Below are positions 32,036 through 46,107 of a stretch of DNA of 64,000 nucleotides, piece after piece (the stretch's first letter is position 1; every line of letters begins with the position of its first letter). The notes under the pieces are model-generated. The model had not been told where the DNA came from, ran no database searches, and was given only the letters and a program-made list of their open reading frames with translations. A program made the translations under genes and the position numbers. Source of the DNA: Hanleya hanleyi (lineage: Eukaryota; Mollusca; Polyplacophora; Lepidopleurida; Hanleyidae); the NCBI GenBank assembly GCA_036873755.1, contig JAVTVY010037189.1, forward strand, positions 1 through 64,000, in the 5' to 3' direction.

Positions 32036-35000
32036 TTGGTTGCATGTTTCATTGTGACTTTTGAAGGGTCCCTGATACAAGAAGCCTGATTCATTCAAGA
32101 TTCAAGAAATTCATTTGATGGAATTCCCTCCCCCCCCCAATTCCCATATATTCTGGGAGCTTACATGATGCTACACTTGTTCAAACTATGCACCACCCTC
32201 GAAAGGATTTCCCCACCCCTGGGGCACTAAATGTTAAAGTTTGGGACCTCTTCCTATCCACAGCTTGTCAGCCTCATGTGATATTTATGAGATGCAGTGT
32301 ACGTTGTTATAGTAAATTAACTAACAGGTTCGTGCCATTATTTATTTTATAACTACAAGAGGAAATAACCAGTGGGGGGTTAAATGAAGGACAACATTTT
32401 TCTTCAATTTTGCTGTTAAATCATTCTATTCCACATCATATGATTTATCCTAAAACTTTTGCAGGAGCCATATTTGTGTCCACACATTTAACTCGTACAA
32501 CATAACGCTTCAATTTCTGTCACCAAACATCTTACTGTACACCTTGGAAATTATTTAAAATGAGTGATTAGGAGAGCCCATTTTTAGCCGGACTCTGGGC
32601 AATTTTGAACCAGTTTGCACACCTGGAACTTATGACCCCCCCAAATAATGATAATGGTGGGCTAGTGTCAATCAGAGTTTTTCTATGCCATTAACTTGTT
32701 ATCACACTTGTGCAATGCATAAATTGCCACTGATAAAGCTACACTTTCTTGCATGCTGTAATCCCAGCACACCACTCATGTGAAAACGAAGTCTATTATA
32801 TACGGTACAGAAATCACACAAACTGTATCCGCAGGGCTGTATTCAGGGATTTTTTGCAGGTTCCGATCCCAAACTCCCAGTTCTTTTTCGTAATTCGTTA
32901 TTGAGGGTCCAATTTTTTTAGTGAATTTCGGCGCAAAGAGCCTGTGATCAATCACAAAACAGAGGTTTACTAACATGAAATTCAATACCATCTATGCAAT
33001 CGGATCGATATTGAGGCTCCCAGAAGCTTTTTCTTGGAGTATTTCCTTTCAAATTGAACAACAACAACAACACTTTTATTTTTTGTTTCATTTGAGTTTT
33101 GGGAACTCATACGTTTTCTGGAACTAAATTGGCTCTAGATGCAGCCCTGATCCTGCTTGACTAAAAAGAAACAGGCTGAGGGGTCCACGTACCTTTTAGA
33201 TGCTTGCCTGCAGTTCATGTTGTCATTATTGTCTTTTAACATCACAGTAATTTACAGAACCATCTTTCGTATAGCAATTTCATAAACTAATTTTCCAGTT
33301 CGTTGCCTATTCAAGACTATAATAAATACAGTTATAATATATGCTTGTCTAGCTGTGTAGCACATATTGTAGTTTCACGCTTGGTCGGCGTCGGGCCTCA
33401 CAGATTTGTTCTGAATAAGAACTTGCATTCTGCTAGTAGTTTCCTCTTTTGGGCAGTTAATTCTATCCAACTGTTACATATTTCATATTTTACTTTCCAT
33501 CAGATGACTTCATAGCGCCAGTACATCATTGATCTCGAATATTTGCCACTAAAACCGCTCAAGCCGGTGCCTTGATGGCATGTCATGGAACAAAATCAAA
33601 AGCGTGGCTGTGATACAAATCATCGCATGGATCATTCCTGGTCCATATATTCTTAGATATGCACGCAGAATATTGGCGTGTGGGGTCATATGACTTCGTG
33701 TCAGTACTCCGGTATATCTTTCCTTCGCCCATATTTGTTATGTTTAATTAATGAATCGAGTATACATTAGATCTATATGAAAGGAGTCGTATGTCTGTGT
33801 ATGTTGGTCTACGTCAATCCGTAACGTCACATTACGACGCTCTAATGCAATTTTAGAAACGTCACATTATCACGCTGTAAAGTAAATGTTACATCAACCA
33901 TTGCATAATGGCATGGTACGATCCTTATGCCTGTTAATTTGTCTGAGTGTTTTACTTTCTTGAACCTGTATCTTTTAATATACTTCACTACAATATGTTT
34001 ACATATTTTATTTATTTAATTACATCTATCTCTAACATACATATACATGTCTCGCGCACATATTGTAGAATTGTATATAACGTAAAGATGAGTATAGCTC
34101 CTGAATTTGATGGGCAATCTGTAACCTGTCTCAAGTTGAACATATGTCGGTTACTCCATATTCAGACATTGTATGCAGATAGCAGATGAAAACTAAATTG
34201 CTACCCAATGATGTGTGTGTCTGGGGTATGCTTAAACAAATATAATTATAACTCTGGAGCAAATGATGTACGTATATTTTGTTGTAGATTTTGTTGTTGA
34301 TGAAAGGTAAAAAAATAATTGTCAACTACGATAAAAGTGTCTGACTTATTACTGTTTTAACAGATGATGTATTGTCTGAATGACCACTAGTTGGTGCCAT
34401 ATTTGCAAAATCACAAACAGTTGGTATGTATTTTACACATCAGCCCATCAGGCCGGTAATCTGCCACTGCCTCCATGAACAATTTTGGCGAATAACTTCA
34501 AAACTTACTTTCGCAGGTCTACATCATTTGATCTGTTACTCGTTGAAATTACGTTTGCCGTTATTATGGTCATTAGCCATCAATAATTCCATAAGCTAAT
34601 ACCACATGTTTCTATAGGCAATGTCATGCTTGACAACTGATTACTACATGGTATATGCTTAGCAGATTGCATATGTGCACTTTATATCATTTGCGCATCC
34701 CAATAATTACGCAATAGTTGTTACCCTTGTCGGCCACCATCCATTTGTTTGTCAGCAATATTTTGAACAGAACACAGCCTGGTTGCTATTCACACATAGA
34801 AGGGAAGGGCAAAGTCAGAGAAGGGCTTTGAATCCTACATGGAATACACTTAGTATCATGTAGATGCTGTAATTCAAAGTTGTGGCTTTTATTAATGCGA
34901 TATATAATACACTTCCATGGCCATGAATTAGTACCAATCTTCCGATCTACTTCACAAATAGCCAGAACCCTATTCATCTCGAGGTCAAAAGATCAAGGTC

Positions 35001-38000
35001 ACTGGCTCAGATATCCCGAGATCATTAATTCCATGTTATAAATCCAGTTCAAGTGAATGTGAAGAAACTGCAGTTATATACCTCAAGCTTGAGACGATCT
35101 TTAATACTCGGCTGTCTGTTCGTCCGTATAGTGTCTATGGTTCAATGTTATGTATTGTTATCTAATTTTGGGCATACCTGGCCTATTGGGAGGGTAAGGT
35201 TAAGGTCACTGCGGTCAAAAATCATTGAAAATGCTCATGACGATATAAGTTTGAGATAAGATCAGGATTAAAGTCTATTCGAGGATATGAATTGAATAGA
35301 CCACAAACATAGGGCAATGAAGAACCACAATAAATGTAAACACGTGTTAGCTGAATTGGACAGAATCCGTATCTTTTGCACTTAAATTAGTTCTTGGACA
35401 AGAAATTCGATGCGTAACTCCCCGCTTAAATACCTGCTATCCGACTCTTCTCTATGTCTGCAGTGTGGAAAATAGTTTCTTTGATAGGCATTTAGAATAG
35501 TTGAAATCAGTGAAAAATGGGCTATTTTCGGCCTGAAGTTGCCAAAATTATCATCAATGTAAAAATAATCATCCTTTCTTTCAATAGATAATTTGATGCA
35601 TATTTGCTATATTTCCACCACATTATCTAGAATTAAAATGCGAAGAAGGATTGCCGGTATACCTCAAAAGGACAATCGAAGTCTCTTCACATAAGTTTCT
35701 ATTGGGTGTATGGGAGGGGGATCAATTATTGTTGCACTCAAACTTACGCCAAGATTCTCAAGACCAAACTTTATTTCAAATCTTCCCTTATGAGACCACA
35801 CTAACTAGATCTGCTCTAATGTGTTGGCGTATTTGGGAGCCATAAGGGTTTTAGTTTAAAACGCGGAAGAGAATTCGAAATTCAAACAAAGAAATCAGTG
35901 TAATCGTTTGTAAAAACACACACTTTCCGTTCAGTTTTACAATAACCATAAATATATCTTTCTTCTTTGGAAATGTAATATGAAATTACCCAACCGGATC
36001 ATTAATACAGGCTAACAGTATCCAATAAATTACCCCGTAATTGCTCCTCAACTATATGAAATTTGGCCCATATTTCAAGCCAGATTTATATCTGACAAAA
36101 AAACAGAATTAAAGTCTGCCTGCGGGATCCCCACGTATGTCTCAAATTATCTTAACGAATACAATTTCGCTACACAGAATCCCCACTATTATCTTAGACT
36201 ATTCGTGGAAGAAAGCTTATCCTCCCAAAACCTCAATTTGAACTTAAGCTAAGTTCCCACATAACCCCCATATCATAATTGAAATTCCAGCACTGTTGTG
36301 AGTTTAGCCCTGCATAATCCCCACATTTGTCTTCAGAGGATGGCTTGCCATTCACCATCTCCCCATTGGAGTTTTTCTTTGAACATAGAAAACAGTTTTC
36401 CCTATCGAATCCCCGCACACGTCTTCTTCTAGAAACACCCAATACTATTTGCCCCACATCAACACAGATAAAAGTGTGCCCTACACAATCCATACGTGGA
36501 CATTTAGAGAGCATGTCAAAATTTGGACTGTGGAACGCGGTCTGTTTTTCACGCATGTCCGGTCTGATTGGGACGTGCTGCAGCCACATTGTTTTATCGG
36601 CGCGGTCAAAACTTGACGCTGGCCTGTTGTTCTTTTGGGCCGTTCTAAAACTCTCTTTCAACCGCGTTTGAATTAAGTTGTTCGCCGACCAATAATGCCC
36701 ACGTCCAGAAAGGGCCGATCCCACTCTGGGAGAGTTGGACCGCGTACACGGTCTGTTTTTAACACGGAAATGCAAATAGAACGGTTTGAATTTTAATATG
36801 CTCCATTAACTTTTCGAAAGTTTGACTATTTATCTGGCATAATTCAACTTTTATATGAAATTCGTAAATATGTCAACCTTATATTATCCGCAAATAGACT
36901 TCAAAATAGGGCGATGCTCCATACAATCCCCCGATGTCCACCTATACCGCACACTATCTCAACACAATCCTCGCATTGAAGTTTATGGGATATATTGACT
37001 GCATAAATATGTCGGCACGAAAGCTGTCAGCATTCAGACTCTCTTGAAATTTGAATCGTAGCTCTCTCTTGCACGCTCGGCAGATGGCAGAGATAGAAAG
37101 AGAGAGAGTTCCATTTCGTCGCTAACGGTATAAGGCAAATTACAAGCGTCTGGTCCGTCATTCATAATTCAGCCGTCGTCCGCGTCCAAAGATGTAACAT
37201 TATCCAAGGTAACAGTGATCGCACAGTTAGTGGTCGCACAGTTCCTGATGTGAAAGGCATGGTTAGCTGTTCACCTGCATTGATCGTGTCCGATCAGATT
37301 CTGTAAAGTTTACTGCAATTTCGGTAAGATTGAAGATGGTTTTTTACAGAATTCTGTAGAGATGATACAAACAAATGCAAGTTGTATTCTTGTAACAGTC
37401 AATTTGCTGCTGCTTGTATCTACTCCTTCGGATTGCTGAGTGATAACTGCTCTAACTAATTCTCCTGATAACACCTTACTGGTGCTGTTGAATACTTCAC
37501 TTGATGACTGCTAATTTATGTTAATGCTGTTTAATAAGGCTGCTGCTGGTATCGTCGGTTTTGATGGTCAACAAACTGTACAGTACAGTTAATTATGAGT
37601 TGTCTGATACTGTGAAGGAACTGTGACAGAATTTAAAAACCTTGTCGCAGTATTATATTGACGAGGTGTGTTCGGTTTATGCGGTGACAGCATGTTTATT
37701 CTAACATCCACTTTTTAACATTTACAAGGTTACAAAGGAAAAAAACGATGTTGCGCATCTATACAACTCATTGTAAACATAAATTAAACATGTGAATCCT
37801 ATCGAACAATTATTTTCAGAACAGCACAATATTACTAAACTATGCAGCCTTCTTTGTCACCAATAACGTGATGTATTGTTGTCCAATTCCTACACACATT
37901 TTGGCCAAAATAATACCTCAAAATAAGAACGTGTAAACCCCAAAAGCATTGTATGAGAAGTATGTACCAGTAGTGCATATAAATACTAGTATGTTTCTAG

Positions 38001-38819
38001 TCCAATACCATGTATAGCATGATTTCAGATATAGAATGTATGCATGTATTGTTGGTGGATAAAGTGATATTAATTCAATTTACGTAGAATCATGCCTTGT
38101 TTGTCTTCGCTTTGGAAAGGACCATACGTTTTTGGTCTTTAATGGGGGGCACCAAAGTTTTTCGAGCTGGATATAAATTTTGCATCGGTCCCCCCCCCCC
38201 CAGTAAATATTGCTCTGTCCCTTGGTGCACGTAGTCGTATATATTTAGTCGTATAAGCTCATAAGAACTAGGTTACCTAGATTCAGCTAATACATAGATA
38301 TACACTATACCTGGCTCCACCCCGTGAAAGTATCGGGTACAGTCAAACGATCAGAATGGTCTGGTCTGTGCAATAACGACAAGTATTTTTTCAAATCTGA
38401 ATTTTCAACATCATCGTTAGTTTTGCGGATATTTACCGGTCAGCAGAAAATCAGCCACTTTATCACTGACGATTGTAATAAGCTGATGATAGTCAATAAT
38501 TCCAACCGCTCGACCCACCTGAAATAGTCACGTCTCCGGGTGTGGTCGCTACAAGCTCGAAAGGAACTCGTGCCAAAAAAAACCCTCACCGTCTATAGAT
38601 AACGAATAGATTGTATAGGCTTACCTTGTATGCTTAAATGGAACAATTGAGCGGTCTCAGGTGAAAATGATTGATTCTTACTGATGCGTTTTCTCCTACC
38701 ATTCAGAATACGAAGCTGCGCATCTGAAAACCCCTCGGCTCTGGGCGCCAGCCATTCATAATGTATTCAATTTAAAACAAGACTCCAAGCAGTCAAGTAA
38801 CAAATATACAGATTATGAA
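32036..38819. other. Long stretch without a confident gene
   Basis: Host-like AT-rich sequence. Items seen: a diverged relative of the 51942-53090 repeat at about 33360-33640 ('cggcgtcgggcctcacagat', 'caaaagcgtggctgtgatac'); loosely repeated AATCCCCAC/GTCTTC phrases at about 36125-36440; a fragment of the 420-bp repeat at 37138-37190; a C-run near 38190. Open frames up to 180 codons here show no recognisable domain and I do not call them genes. Confidence 0.45.
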
Positions 38820-40250
38820 ATATTTTGCCATTAGAAATGGCCTCAAACGTTTCCGTCCAATCAGAGAAACCAGTATTCATTACATAAGTCTGTTGATGCA
38901 TCGATGATGTATACCAAATTTTACATCGAACATTTGAAAATTATCTGAGATAGAGATTCCTAATGATTTCGCATAAATTAAAGATGGCCGCCCATCCTTC
39001 CCACCACTCAGAGAAACTGATGTGGTTATTCATTGCAAGTCTCTTGATACATAGATTCTGTATACCAAGTTTCATATAGAACACTGAAATGGCATCAAAG
39101 ATAAACATCATTAAAGATTTTGCATAAATTAAAGATGGCCACCAAGGTTTCCGCCCAAGCAGAAAAACCAGAACTGTCTATTGATACATCGATGATGTAT
39201 ACCAAATTTTACATTGAGCACTTGAACCGTATCAGAGATATAGATCATTAATGATTTCGCATAAATTAAAGATGGCCGCCCATCCTTCCCGCCACTCAGA
39301 GGAACCGATGTGGTTATTCATTGCAAGTCTCTTGATACATCGATGCTGGATACCAAGTTTCATATAGAACACTGAAATGGTATCAAAGATATATATCATT
39401 GAAGATTTTGCATAAATTAAAGATGGCCGCCAAGGTTCCGCCCAATCAGAAACGCCAGAACTGTCATTTATCGTAAGTCTATTGATGCTTCGATGATATA
39501 TACCAAATTTTACATCGAGCACTCGAACAGTATCAGAGATAGAGATCATTAATGATTTTGCATAAATTAAAGATGGCCGCCCATCCTTCCCGCCACTCAG
39601 AGGAACTGATGTGGCTATACATTGCAGATCTCTTGATACATCGATGCTGAATACCAAGTTTCGTATAGAACACTTCAATGGTATCAGAGATATATATCAT
39701 TGAAGATTTTGCATAAATTAAAGATGGCCGCCAAGGTTTTCACCGAATCAGGGAAACTGGTTTGGTCATTCCTTTGAAGTTTCTTGATGCATCGATGATC
39801 TAGACCAAGTTTCACACTGAACAGAGAAATGGTACCTAAGATACACAAGATTAATGATTTCGCATAAATTAAATATGGCCGCCAAAGTTTCCAACCAATC
39901 AGGTCCAGATTCACTAGGGTTCTGGGTCATGAGCATATGGATGTACAGTGCAAGTTTGGGGTGCCTAGGGTAAGTCGTTCTAAAGATATCTTGGTAACAA
40001 GAAAGCTGTGATGGTTTCGCATAAATTAAAGATGGCCGCCAAAGTTTCTAGCCAATCAGGTCCAGATTCAATAGGGTTCTGGGTCACGAGCATAAGGATG
40101 TGCACTGCAAGTTTGGTGTGCCTAGGGTAAGTCGTTCTGAAGATATCTTGGTAACGAGAAAGGTGTGACGGACAGACGGACAGACGGACGGACGGACAGA
40201 CGGACAGACGTACATGACGACGACAATACACTTCGGCCAAATTTTGGCCG
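38820..40250 (+). repeat. Satellite-like array around GCATAAATTAAAGATGGCCGCC
   Basis: The phrase 'cataaattaaagatggccgc' recurs about every 150 bp (for example 38966, 39260, 39410, 39560, 39710, 40018). Between occurrences, two alternating spacer types contain 'cttgatacatcgatgctg' or 'cgatgatgtataccaaattt'. The array ends in a GACGGACAGACGG tract and 'acttcggccaaattttggcc', a perfect inverted repeat. Confidence 0.8.
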
Positions 40251-40551
40251 AGGGGTAAACACCTATTTCGGTAGAAATGGAGCTTGAGTGAACAATAGGT
40301 GCAGAGTTTGAGCGGCGAGAAATCAACATTTCACAAATGTGAGTTCAAATACTATCAATTCATAACAGAGGTAATAATATACCCGGCACTCTTATGAACA
40401 AAATCTTAGAATTAAGCTTAGTAAAATTGTATCTAACAATCTCTCACCAGTTTCACCATGGCAGTTAGCCAGACCAGAAGTTGATATTACAATGACGGAA
40501 TATAAAAAGTCAGACACGAGCCATCTCGTGTATATACAATAATTTGGTCCA

Positions 40552-41088
40552 TTGAGAGAAATATACAGATCGTTTCAAGCTATTTATACAGATGGTTCTA
40601 AAGATGGTGAGAGGGTAGCGTGTGCTACTATCTTCATTTCCGAAACTAAACCCTGTCGATTTCCAGGTAAAAGTTCGATTTTCACTGCCGAAGCCAAAGC
40701 TCTATTTTTAGCTTTAGAAAATATTGGGTCTACTATAGGAGGAAAATATGTCATATTCTCAGATTCACTGTCCTGCTTTCAAGCGATTGAGAGTGAAATT
40801 TCAACTCACCCCACCAATTTGAACAGTCTAGAATTATACGATCGTAGATTTCATCAACAGATTGATGCGTTTTGTTGGTTGCCTAGCCACGTTGGCATCA
40901 AACGAAATACCGAAGCTGACAAAATGGCAAAGGCAGCTCAAGATGAGGTTGATCCTGTTGGAATCCCATCTAGCGATCTCAGACTCTCTATCTATGCTAT
41001 ACTGAGAAAGCTGTTTCAATCTTTAAGGGATGCTGTGGATAATAAACTTCAGGAGTTTAAAAAAAAATTGTGGGATATATTCTTCTGA
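40552..41088 (+). pseudogene. LINE ORF2 RNase H domain, copy 1
   Basis: 178 codons of RNase H: AIYTDGSKDGERVA (first Asp), IFTAEAKALFLAL (Glu), VIFSDSLSCFQAI (second Asp), LPSHVGIKRNTEADKMAK (His and last Asp). The frame has no ATG at its start and is preceded in frame by LINE-like sequence broken by a TAA, so it is the 3' part of an ORF2. Downstream, 41395-41490 carries the C-terminal segment of the same family. A block at 41216-41320 (gagtgagtgagtaggattta...) between them looks like an inserted SINE-type repeat. RNase H places the source LINE in an I/Jockey-like group. Confidence 0.8.
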
Positions 41089-41486
41089 GTAGCCAGAAAC
41101 GTTTCGATCAGCACGTTTCGATCAGACATGATCAGACGATGTAGAATAGGCCATACCGATTAACTCACGAACATCTACTAAAATAGGAACGAGCCCCAAG
41201 GTGTATTCCATGCCACGAGTGAGTGAGTAGGATTTAACGTCGTTTTCAACATTTTTTCAATCATATCACGACGGTTCCTACATGCGCCAGAACACGAGCG
41301 TCCACATTTCCTTTTAACCTGGACACTAATCAGCCAAGCCAGTACAGCCCCCGGTCACCTATCCAAATATTGAACGAGCATACCACGAAGATCTCCCAGC
41401 GAAACATATTCTGATCGACAGTTTAAATTTTAAGATTGTAAGTGATGCTTTTTATCAAGCAGCTACTTTAGAAGATCTTTTAGTCG

Positions 41487-41516
41487 CGTAAATAATAATA
41501 ATAATAATAATAATAA
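41487..41516. repeat. (AAT)n tail
   Basis: Trinucleotide tract at the 3' end of the minus-strand LINE; also at 45882-45903 and 58944-58975. Confidence 0.9.
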
Positions 41517-44500
41517 GCTTTATTTTCAGAGGGTGGACAAAAGTGTACACTAAGTCAGCTAGGTGCTGATCTTCCCTGAGGCCCTCCACAGACACACATC
41601 CTTTCATACACACACAGAGTGATTATATGATATCTGATGTAAAATATTTAAACAAACAAACAACAAAACATTACTATATACACATACAGGAATAACAGTT
41701 ATATACAAAATAATGTCGCATCAGATCATTGATAAGTATTTAGATTTGAAACTCTGTACTGAGGAGGCACTTTGTATGTCAGCTGGTAAGGAATTCCAAA
41801 AAGATGGTCCAGAATATGAAAGACTCTTTTTGAAAAGCTCTGAATGTGGGAACGGGATTATCAGCTTATCTTTACTTGATGATCTTAGGGTTCTTTCCTG
41901 TGGAACAGTTGCAGAGAAAAGCTGTCTCATGTAATTTGGGTACAGGCCATTTAAAGATTTGTAGACAGTTACAGCTTTTTGTGTACACAACTAATTCGTC
42001 TACTATCTGCCATTGTAGAATTCTGAAAAGTGCAGCTGTTGGAGTGTCTTTTGATTTGTCTAGTATGAGTCGCGCAGCAGTTTTTTGAAGCTTGTACATT
42101 CTATTCATTAACTGGTTGGAACAGTTTCCCCAAATAGACAGACAGTAGTTAATGTGGGGCATTATGTAGCCATTGTAATAAAGTAATCGTGTGTTTTGGG
42201 GCATTAATTGCTTGTGCCTCCTCAGTACAGAGAGGAGCCTTGATATAGTTCTACATAAACTGTCAACATGTTCTTTCCATGAAAGATTTTTATCAATGTG
42301 GAGGCCAAGTAATTTCTGGTGCACGACATTATCTACAGTAGAACCATTGACAGTGATGTTGAAGTTATGACCACAGTTTTTCAATTTCCGTGAAGTTCCT
42401 ATTAACTTTGATTTGGTCTTCTCAGGATTAATAAGCATTTTGTTTTCTGAACACCATTGACCTGCACTTGTCATATTTCTGTTTAGTTTTTCTTGAATAA
42501 GTGCTACTGATTTTGAGAAGGTGTGAAGTGTAGTGTCATCAGCGTATAATTCATAATCACACCCATCCATATGCAGGATAAAATCATTTAAGTATAAAAT
42601 AAATAACAGTGGTCCAAGAATGGACCCCTGTGGTACACCAGTTTGGACAGATAATGGTTCAGACAGTACATTACAACACATATAAGGGAAGTGGGAAGAG
42701 GTGCCGACATACTGACTGCGTCACATGACTGCACAGAATAGTCTTCTGGTTAACCTATTCTAAATCACATACCAAGAATCTGCTACCTTTGGAAACCCTC
42801 TGAAATCTCGATCTAAGATATGAAGAAATCCATTGGATAGCGCTGGTATTTAACCCATACATTTTTAGTTTCCTGATTAGTAGTTCATGATCAATCAGGT
42901 CAAAAGCTTTCTTGAAATCAATCAACACTGCTCCGACTAATTCTTCATTATCGATTGCTTTCATCCATTTCTCAGTTAATCTTGTTAAGGCAGTGAAGCA
43001 GGAGTGTTGGGGCCGAAAGCCAGACTGGGCATCATTTAGTAGGTTATGAGCAGAAATGTGGGTATAAAGCCAGTCGTGAACATGTCTTTCTAATAGTTTT
43101 GAGAGGACGGGAAGAATTGAAATAGGTCTATAGTTTTCGGCTTTGTTTACAGACCCTGACTTGTGTAATGGGTATACTTTTGATTCTTTCCATTTATCAG
43201 GAAAAATACCAGTCAATGCTAAGGTTGAGCATTTCAGTAACTGACGGGGAAATAATATCAGCACTTGCCTTGAGAAATTTTGGGCTGATGCCATCTAATC
43301 CTGTACTTTTGTTAGTGTCGAGTTGTGAGAGGTAGTTATATACAAATTCTATAGTCACAGGAGGTATAGAAAAGAAATTTTCTGGGGGTAGTCTCTCTGC
43401 TACAAAGTCTTTTAATTTATTCAGAGATATTGAGGGATCATTGTTGCCTTTTGGTAGCAGTCTTTCAGCAGCATTCACGAAAAATTTGTTCAGTTCATTG
43501 GCGACATCTTTTGGGTCTGTGACTTGTCTCTTGTCTGTCTGAATCGAAACTGGCGGAGAGTTTGTGGCTTTTGGGCATAGTTTATCAATGATCTTCCATG
43601 GGTTTTTGTTTGATTTGTTTTGTATGAGATTTTTAAGGAGGTCTTGTTTGGCTTTATGTATAAGACTATTGACATTGTTTTTCATTTGTTTTGCTGTCCT
43701 AGTATCATTCTGTTTTGAAAGTCTATCTCTTCCCTCCATGGCATGTATTATTTCTTCATCTAGCCATTCCGGCTGACGAATTCGTTTTACTCTTTTCTCT
43801 TTTACTGGAGCATTTTGGTCAATAATTTTGATGAAAGAACAAGTCCAGTTGTCCAGTGCAACATTGGGATTTTTACAATCTACAAGAGTTGACCAGTCCT
43901 CAGCTTGGAGCTCACTTCGAAATTTGTCTACATCAAAATTTTCATAGCCCTACATGTATATGTAATTGTTTTATGGGAGTGGGTCTTGCTATTGTAATTA
44001 CATTTGCGAGCAATGAAGACCGCCTGGTGATCACTAAGAGATAGGACGAGTACATTGGTGTAGTAAATATTTTCTGGGTTGGTGGAGTAAACATGATCAA
44101 TAAGTGTGGCAGTGTGTTCAGTTATTCGTGTTGGTTTGTCAATAAGTTGTGTTAATGTGTGCGTGTCAGAACATTCAGCCCATCTGTGTGGAATGTCTTT
44201 TAGTAAATTGATATTAAAATCACCTAGAATAATTATTTCTTTATCCTCAGAATAAACTTTGCTTAAAACTTGTTCATATTCTTGTATCCATTTTGCAGGA
44301 GCATTTGGGGGTCTGTAAACAAAGCCGATGATGAATGGCTTAGAATTTATAAGTTTAATTTCTAACCATATAATTTCCAGGGTTTCATTTTCGAGATCGT
44401 CTCTCCTGAGAAATGGAATGGTTTCTGATAGGTACGCTACAATCCCACCTCCCCATTTTCTCTTCCTGTCCTTTCTTTCAGTAACATAGCCTGGGATTTC

Positions 44501-44749
44501 AGTGAGTTTTTTACTGTGACGCTTCTTCAGAAATGTTTCTGTGAGTCCTAGTATATCAACTTCTTGTCTACGTTTTGTGAGCAGTATTTGTAGTTGGTCC
44601 ACCTTTGAGATCAAGTGACGAATGTTCAAGTGTCCAATTTTCAGACCTTTTGAGGGGAGGCCCAAGTCTATATTACAGGCTAAGAAGTTGTTCTTGATAT
44701 TCCAGCTTTTTACATCAGTGAGTTCAAATGTGAGTTCAAATACTACCAA
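41517..44749 (-). pseudogene. EN/RT non-LTR retrotransposon (L2/CR1-like), copy 1
   Basis: Reading on the minus strand: an APE-type endonuclease (44749-43928; motifs LGLTETFL, IIWLEIKL, IIILGDFNIN, LSLSDHQAVF), a linker region (43739-43197), RT with NYRPISILPVLSK and SGFRPQHSC (43294-42755), then ELYADDTTL catalytic box and thumb (42681-41872), and a C-terminal SGPSFWNSLPADIQ motif (41990-41721). The pieces are in different frames; a ~110-bp insertion near 42.7 kb splits RT. The 3' end is an (AAT)n tract. The 5' end is cut at the duplication junction near 44726, so any ORF1 is absent. Confidence 0.85.
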
Positions 44750-44942
44750 TTCATAACAGAGGTAATAATATACCCGGCACTCTTATGAAAAAAATCTTAG
44801 AATTAAGCTTAGTAAAATTTTATCTAACAATCTCTCACCAGTTTCACCATGGCAGTTAGCCAGACCAGAAGTTGATATTACAATGACGGAATATAAAAAG
44901 TCAGACACGAGCCATCTCGTGTATATACAATAATTTGGTCCA

Positions 44943-45482
44943 TTGAGAGAAATATACAGATCGTTTCAAGCTATTTATACAGATGGTTCTAAAGATGGTG
45001 AGAGGGTAGCGTGTGCTACTATCTTCATTTCCGAAACTAAACCCTGTCGATTTCCAGGTAAAAGTTCGATTTTCACTGCCGAAGCCAAAGCTCTATTTTT
45101 AGCTTTAGAAAGTATTGGGTCTACTATAGGAGGAAAATATGTCATATTCTCAGATTCACTGTCCTGCTTTCAAGCGATTGAGAGTGGAATTTCAACTCAC
45201 CCCACCAATTTGAACAGTCTACAATTATATGATCGTAGATTTCATCAACAGATTGATGCGTTTTGTTGGTTGCCTAGCCACGTTGGCATCAAACGAAATA
45301 CCGAAGCTGACAAAATGGCAAAGGCAGCTCAAGATGAGGTTGATCCTGTTGGAATCCCATCTAGCGATCTCAGACTCTCTATCTATGCTATGCTGAGAAA
45401 GCTGTTTCAATCTTTAAGGGATGCTGTGGATAATAAACTTCAGGAGTTTAAAAAAAATTGTGGGATATATTCTTCTGAGTAG
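44943..45482 (+). pseudogene. LINE ORF2 RNase H domain, copy 2
   Basis: Near-identical to 40552-41088, with substitutions such as N/S and E/G. One base fewer in an A-run near the end changes the last residues (KKNCGIYSSE instead of KKKLWDIFF). All RNase H catalytic residues are kept. Confidence 0.8.
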
Positions 45483-46107
45483 CCAGAAACGTTTCGATCA
45501 GCACGTTTCGATCAGACATGATCAGACGATGTAGAATAGGCCATACCGATTAACTCACGAACATCTACTAAAATAGGAACGAGCCCCAAGGTGTATTCCA
45601 TGCCACGAGTGAGTGAGTAGGATTTAACGTCGTTTTCAACATTTTTTCAATCATATCACGACGGTTCCTACATGCGCCAGAACACGAGCGTCCACATTTC
45701 CTTTTAACCTGGACACTAATCAGCCAAGCCAGTACAGCCCCCGGTCACCTATCCAAATATTGAACGAGCATACCACGGAGATCTCCCAGCGAAACATATT
45801 CTGATCGACAGTTTAAATTTTAAGATTGTAAGTGATGCTTTTTATCAAGCAGCTACTTTAGAAGATCTTTTAGTCGCGTAAATAATAATAATAATAATAA
45901 TAAGCTTTATTTTCAGAGGGTGGACAAAAGTGTACACTCAGTCAGCTAGGTGCTGATCTTCCCTGAGGCCCTCCACAGACACACATCCTTTCATACACAC
46001 ACAGAGTGATTATATGATATCTGATGTAAAATATTTAAACAAACAAACAACAAAACATTACTATATACACATACAGGAATAACAGTTATATACAAAATAA
46101 TGTCGCA

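Larger units (their letters stand above)
40336..43927. repeat. Tandem duplication, unit 1
   Basis: This block is repeated at 44727-48163 with very few differences (coordinates shifted by about 4390). It contains an RNase H LINE fragment on the plus strand and most of another LINE on the minus strand. Unit 1 has a ~110-bp insertion at about 42672-42780 absent from unit 2; unit 2 lacks ~55 bp around 47757. Confidence 0.92.

Noticed and set aside
36233..36775. 180-codon minus-strand open frame
   Set aside because: No recognisable motif, no homologue known to me, and it lies over loosely repeated AATCCCCAC phrases; probably chance.
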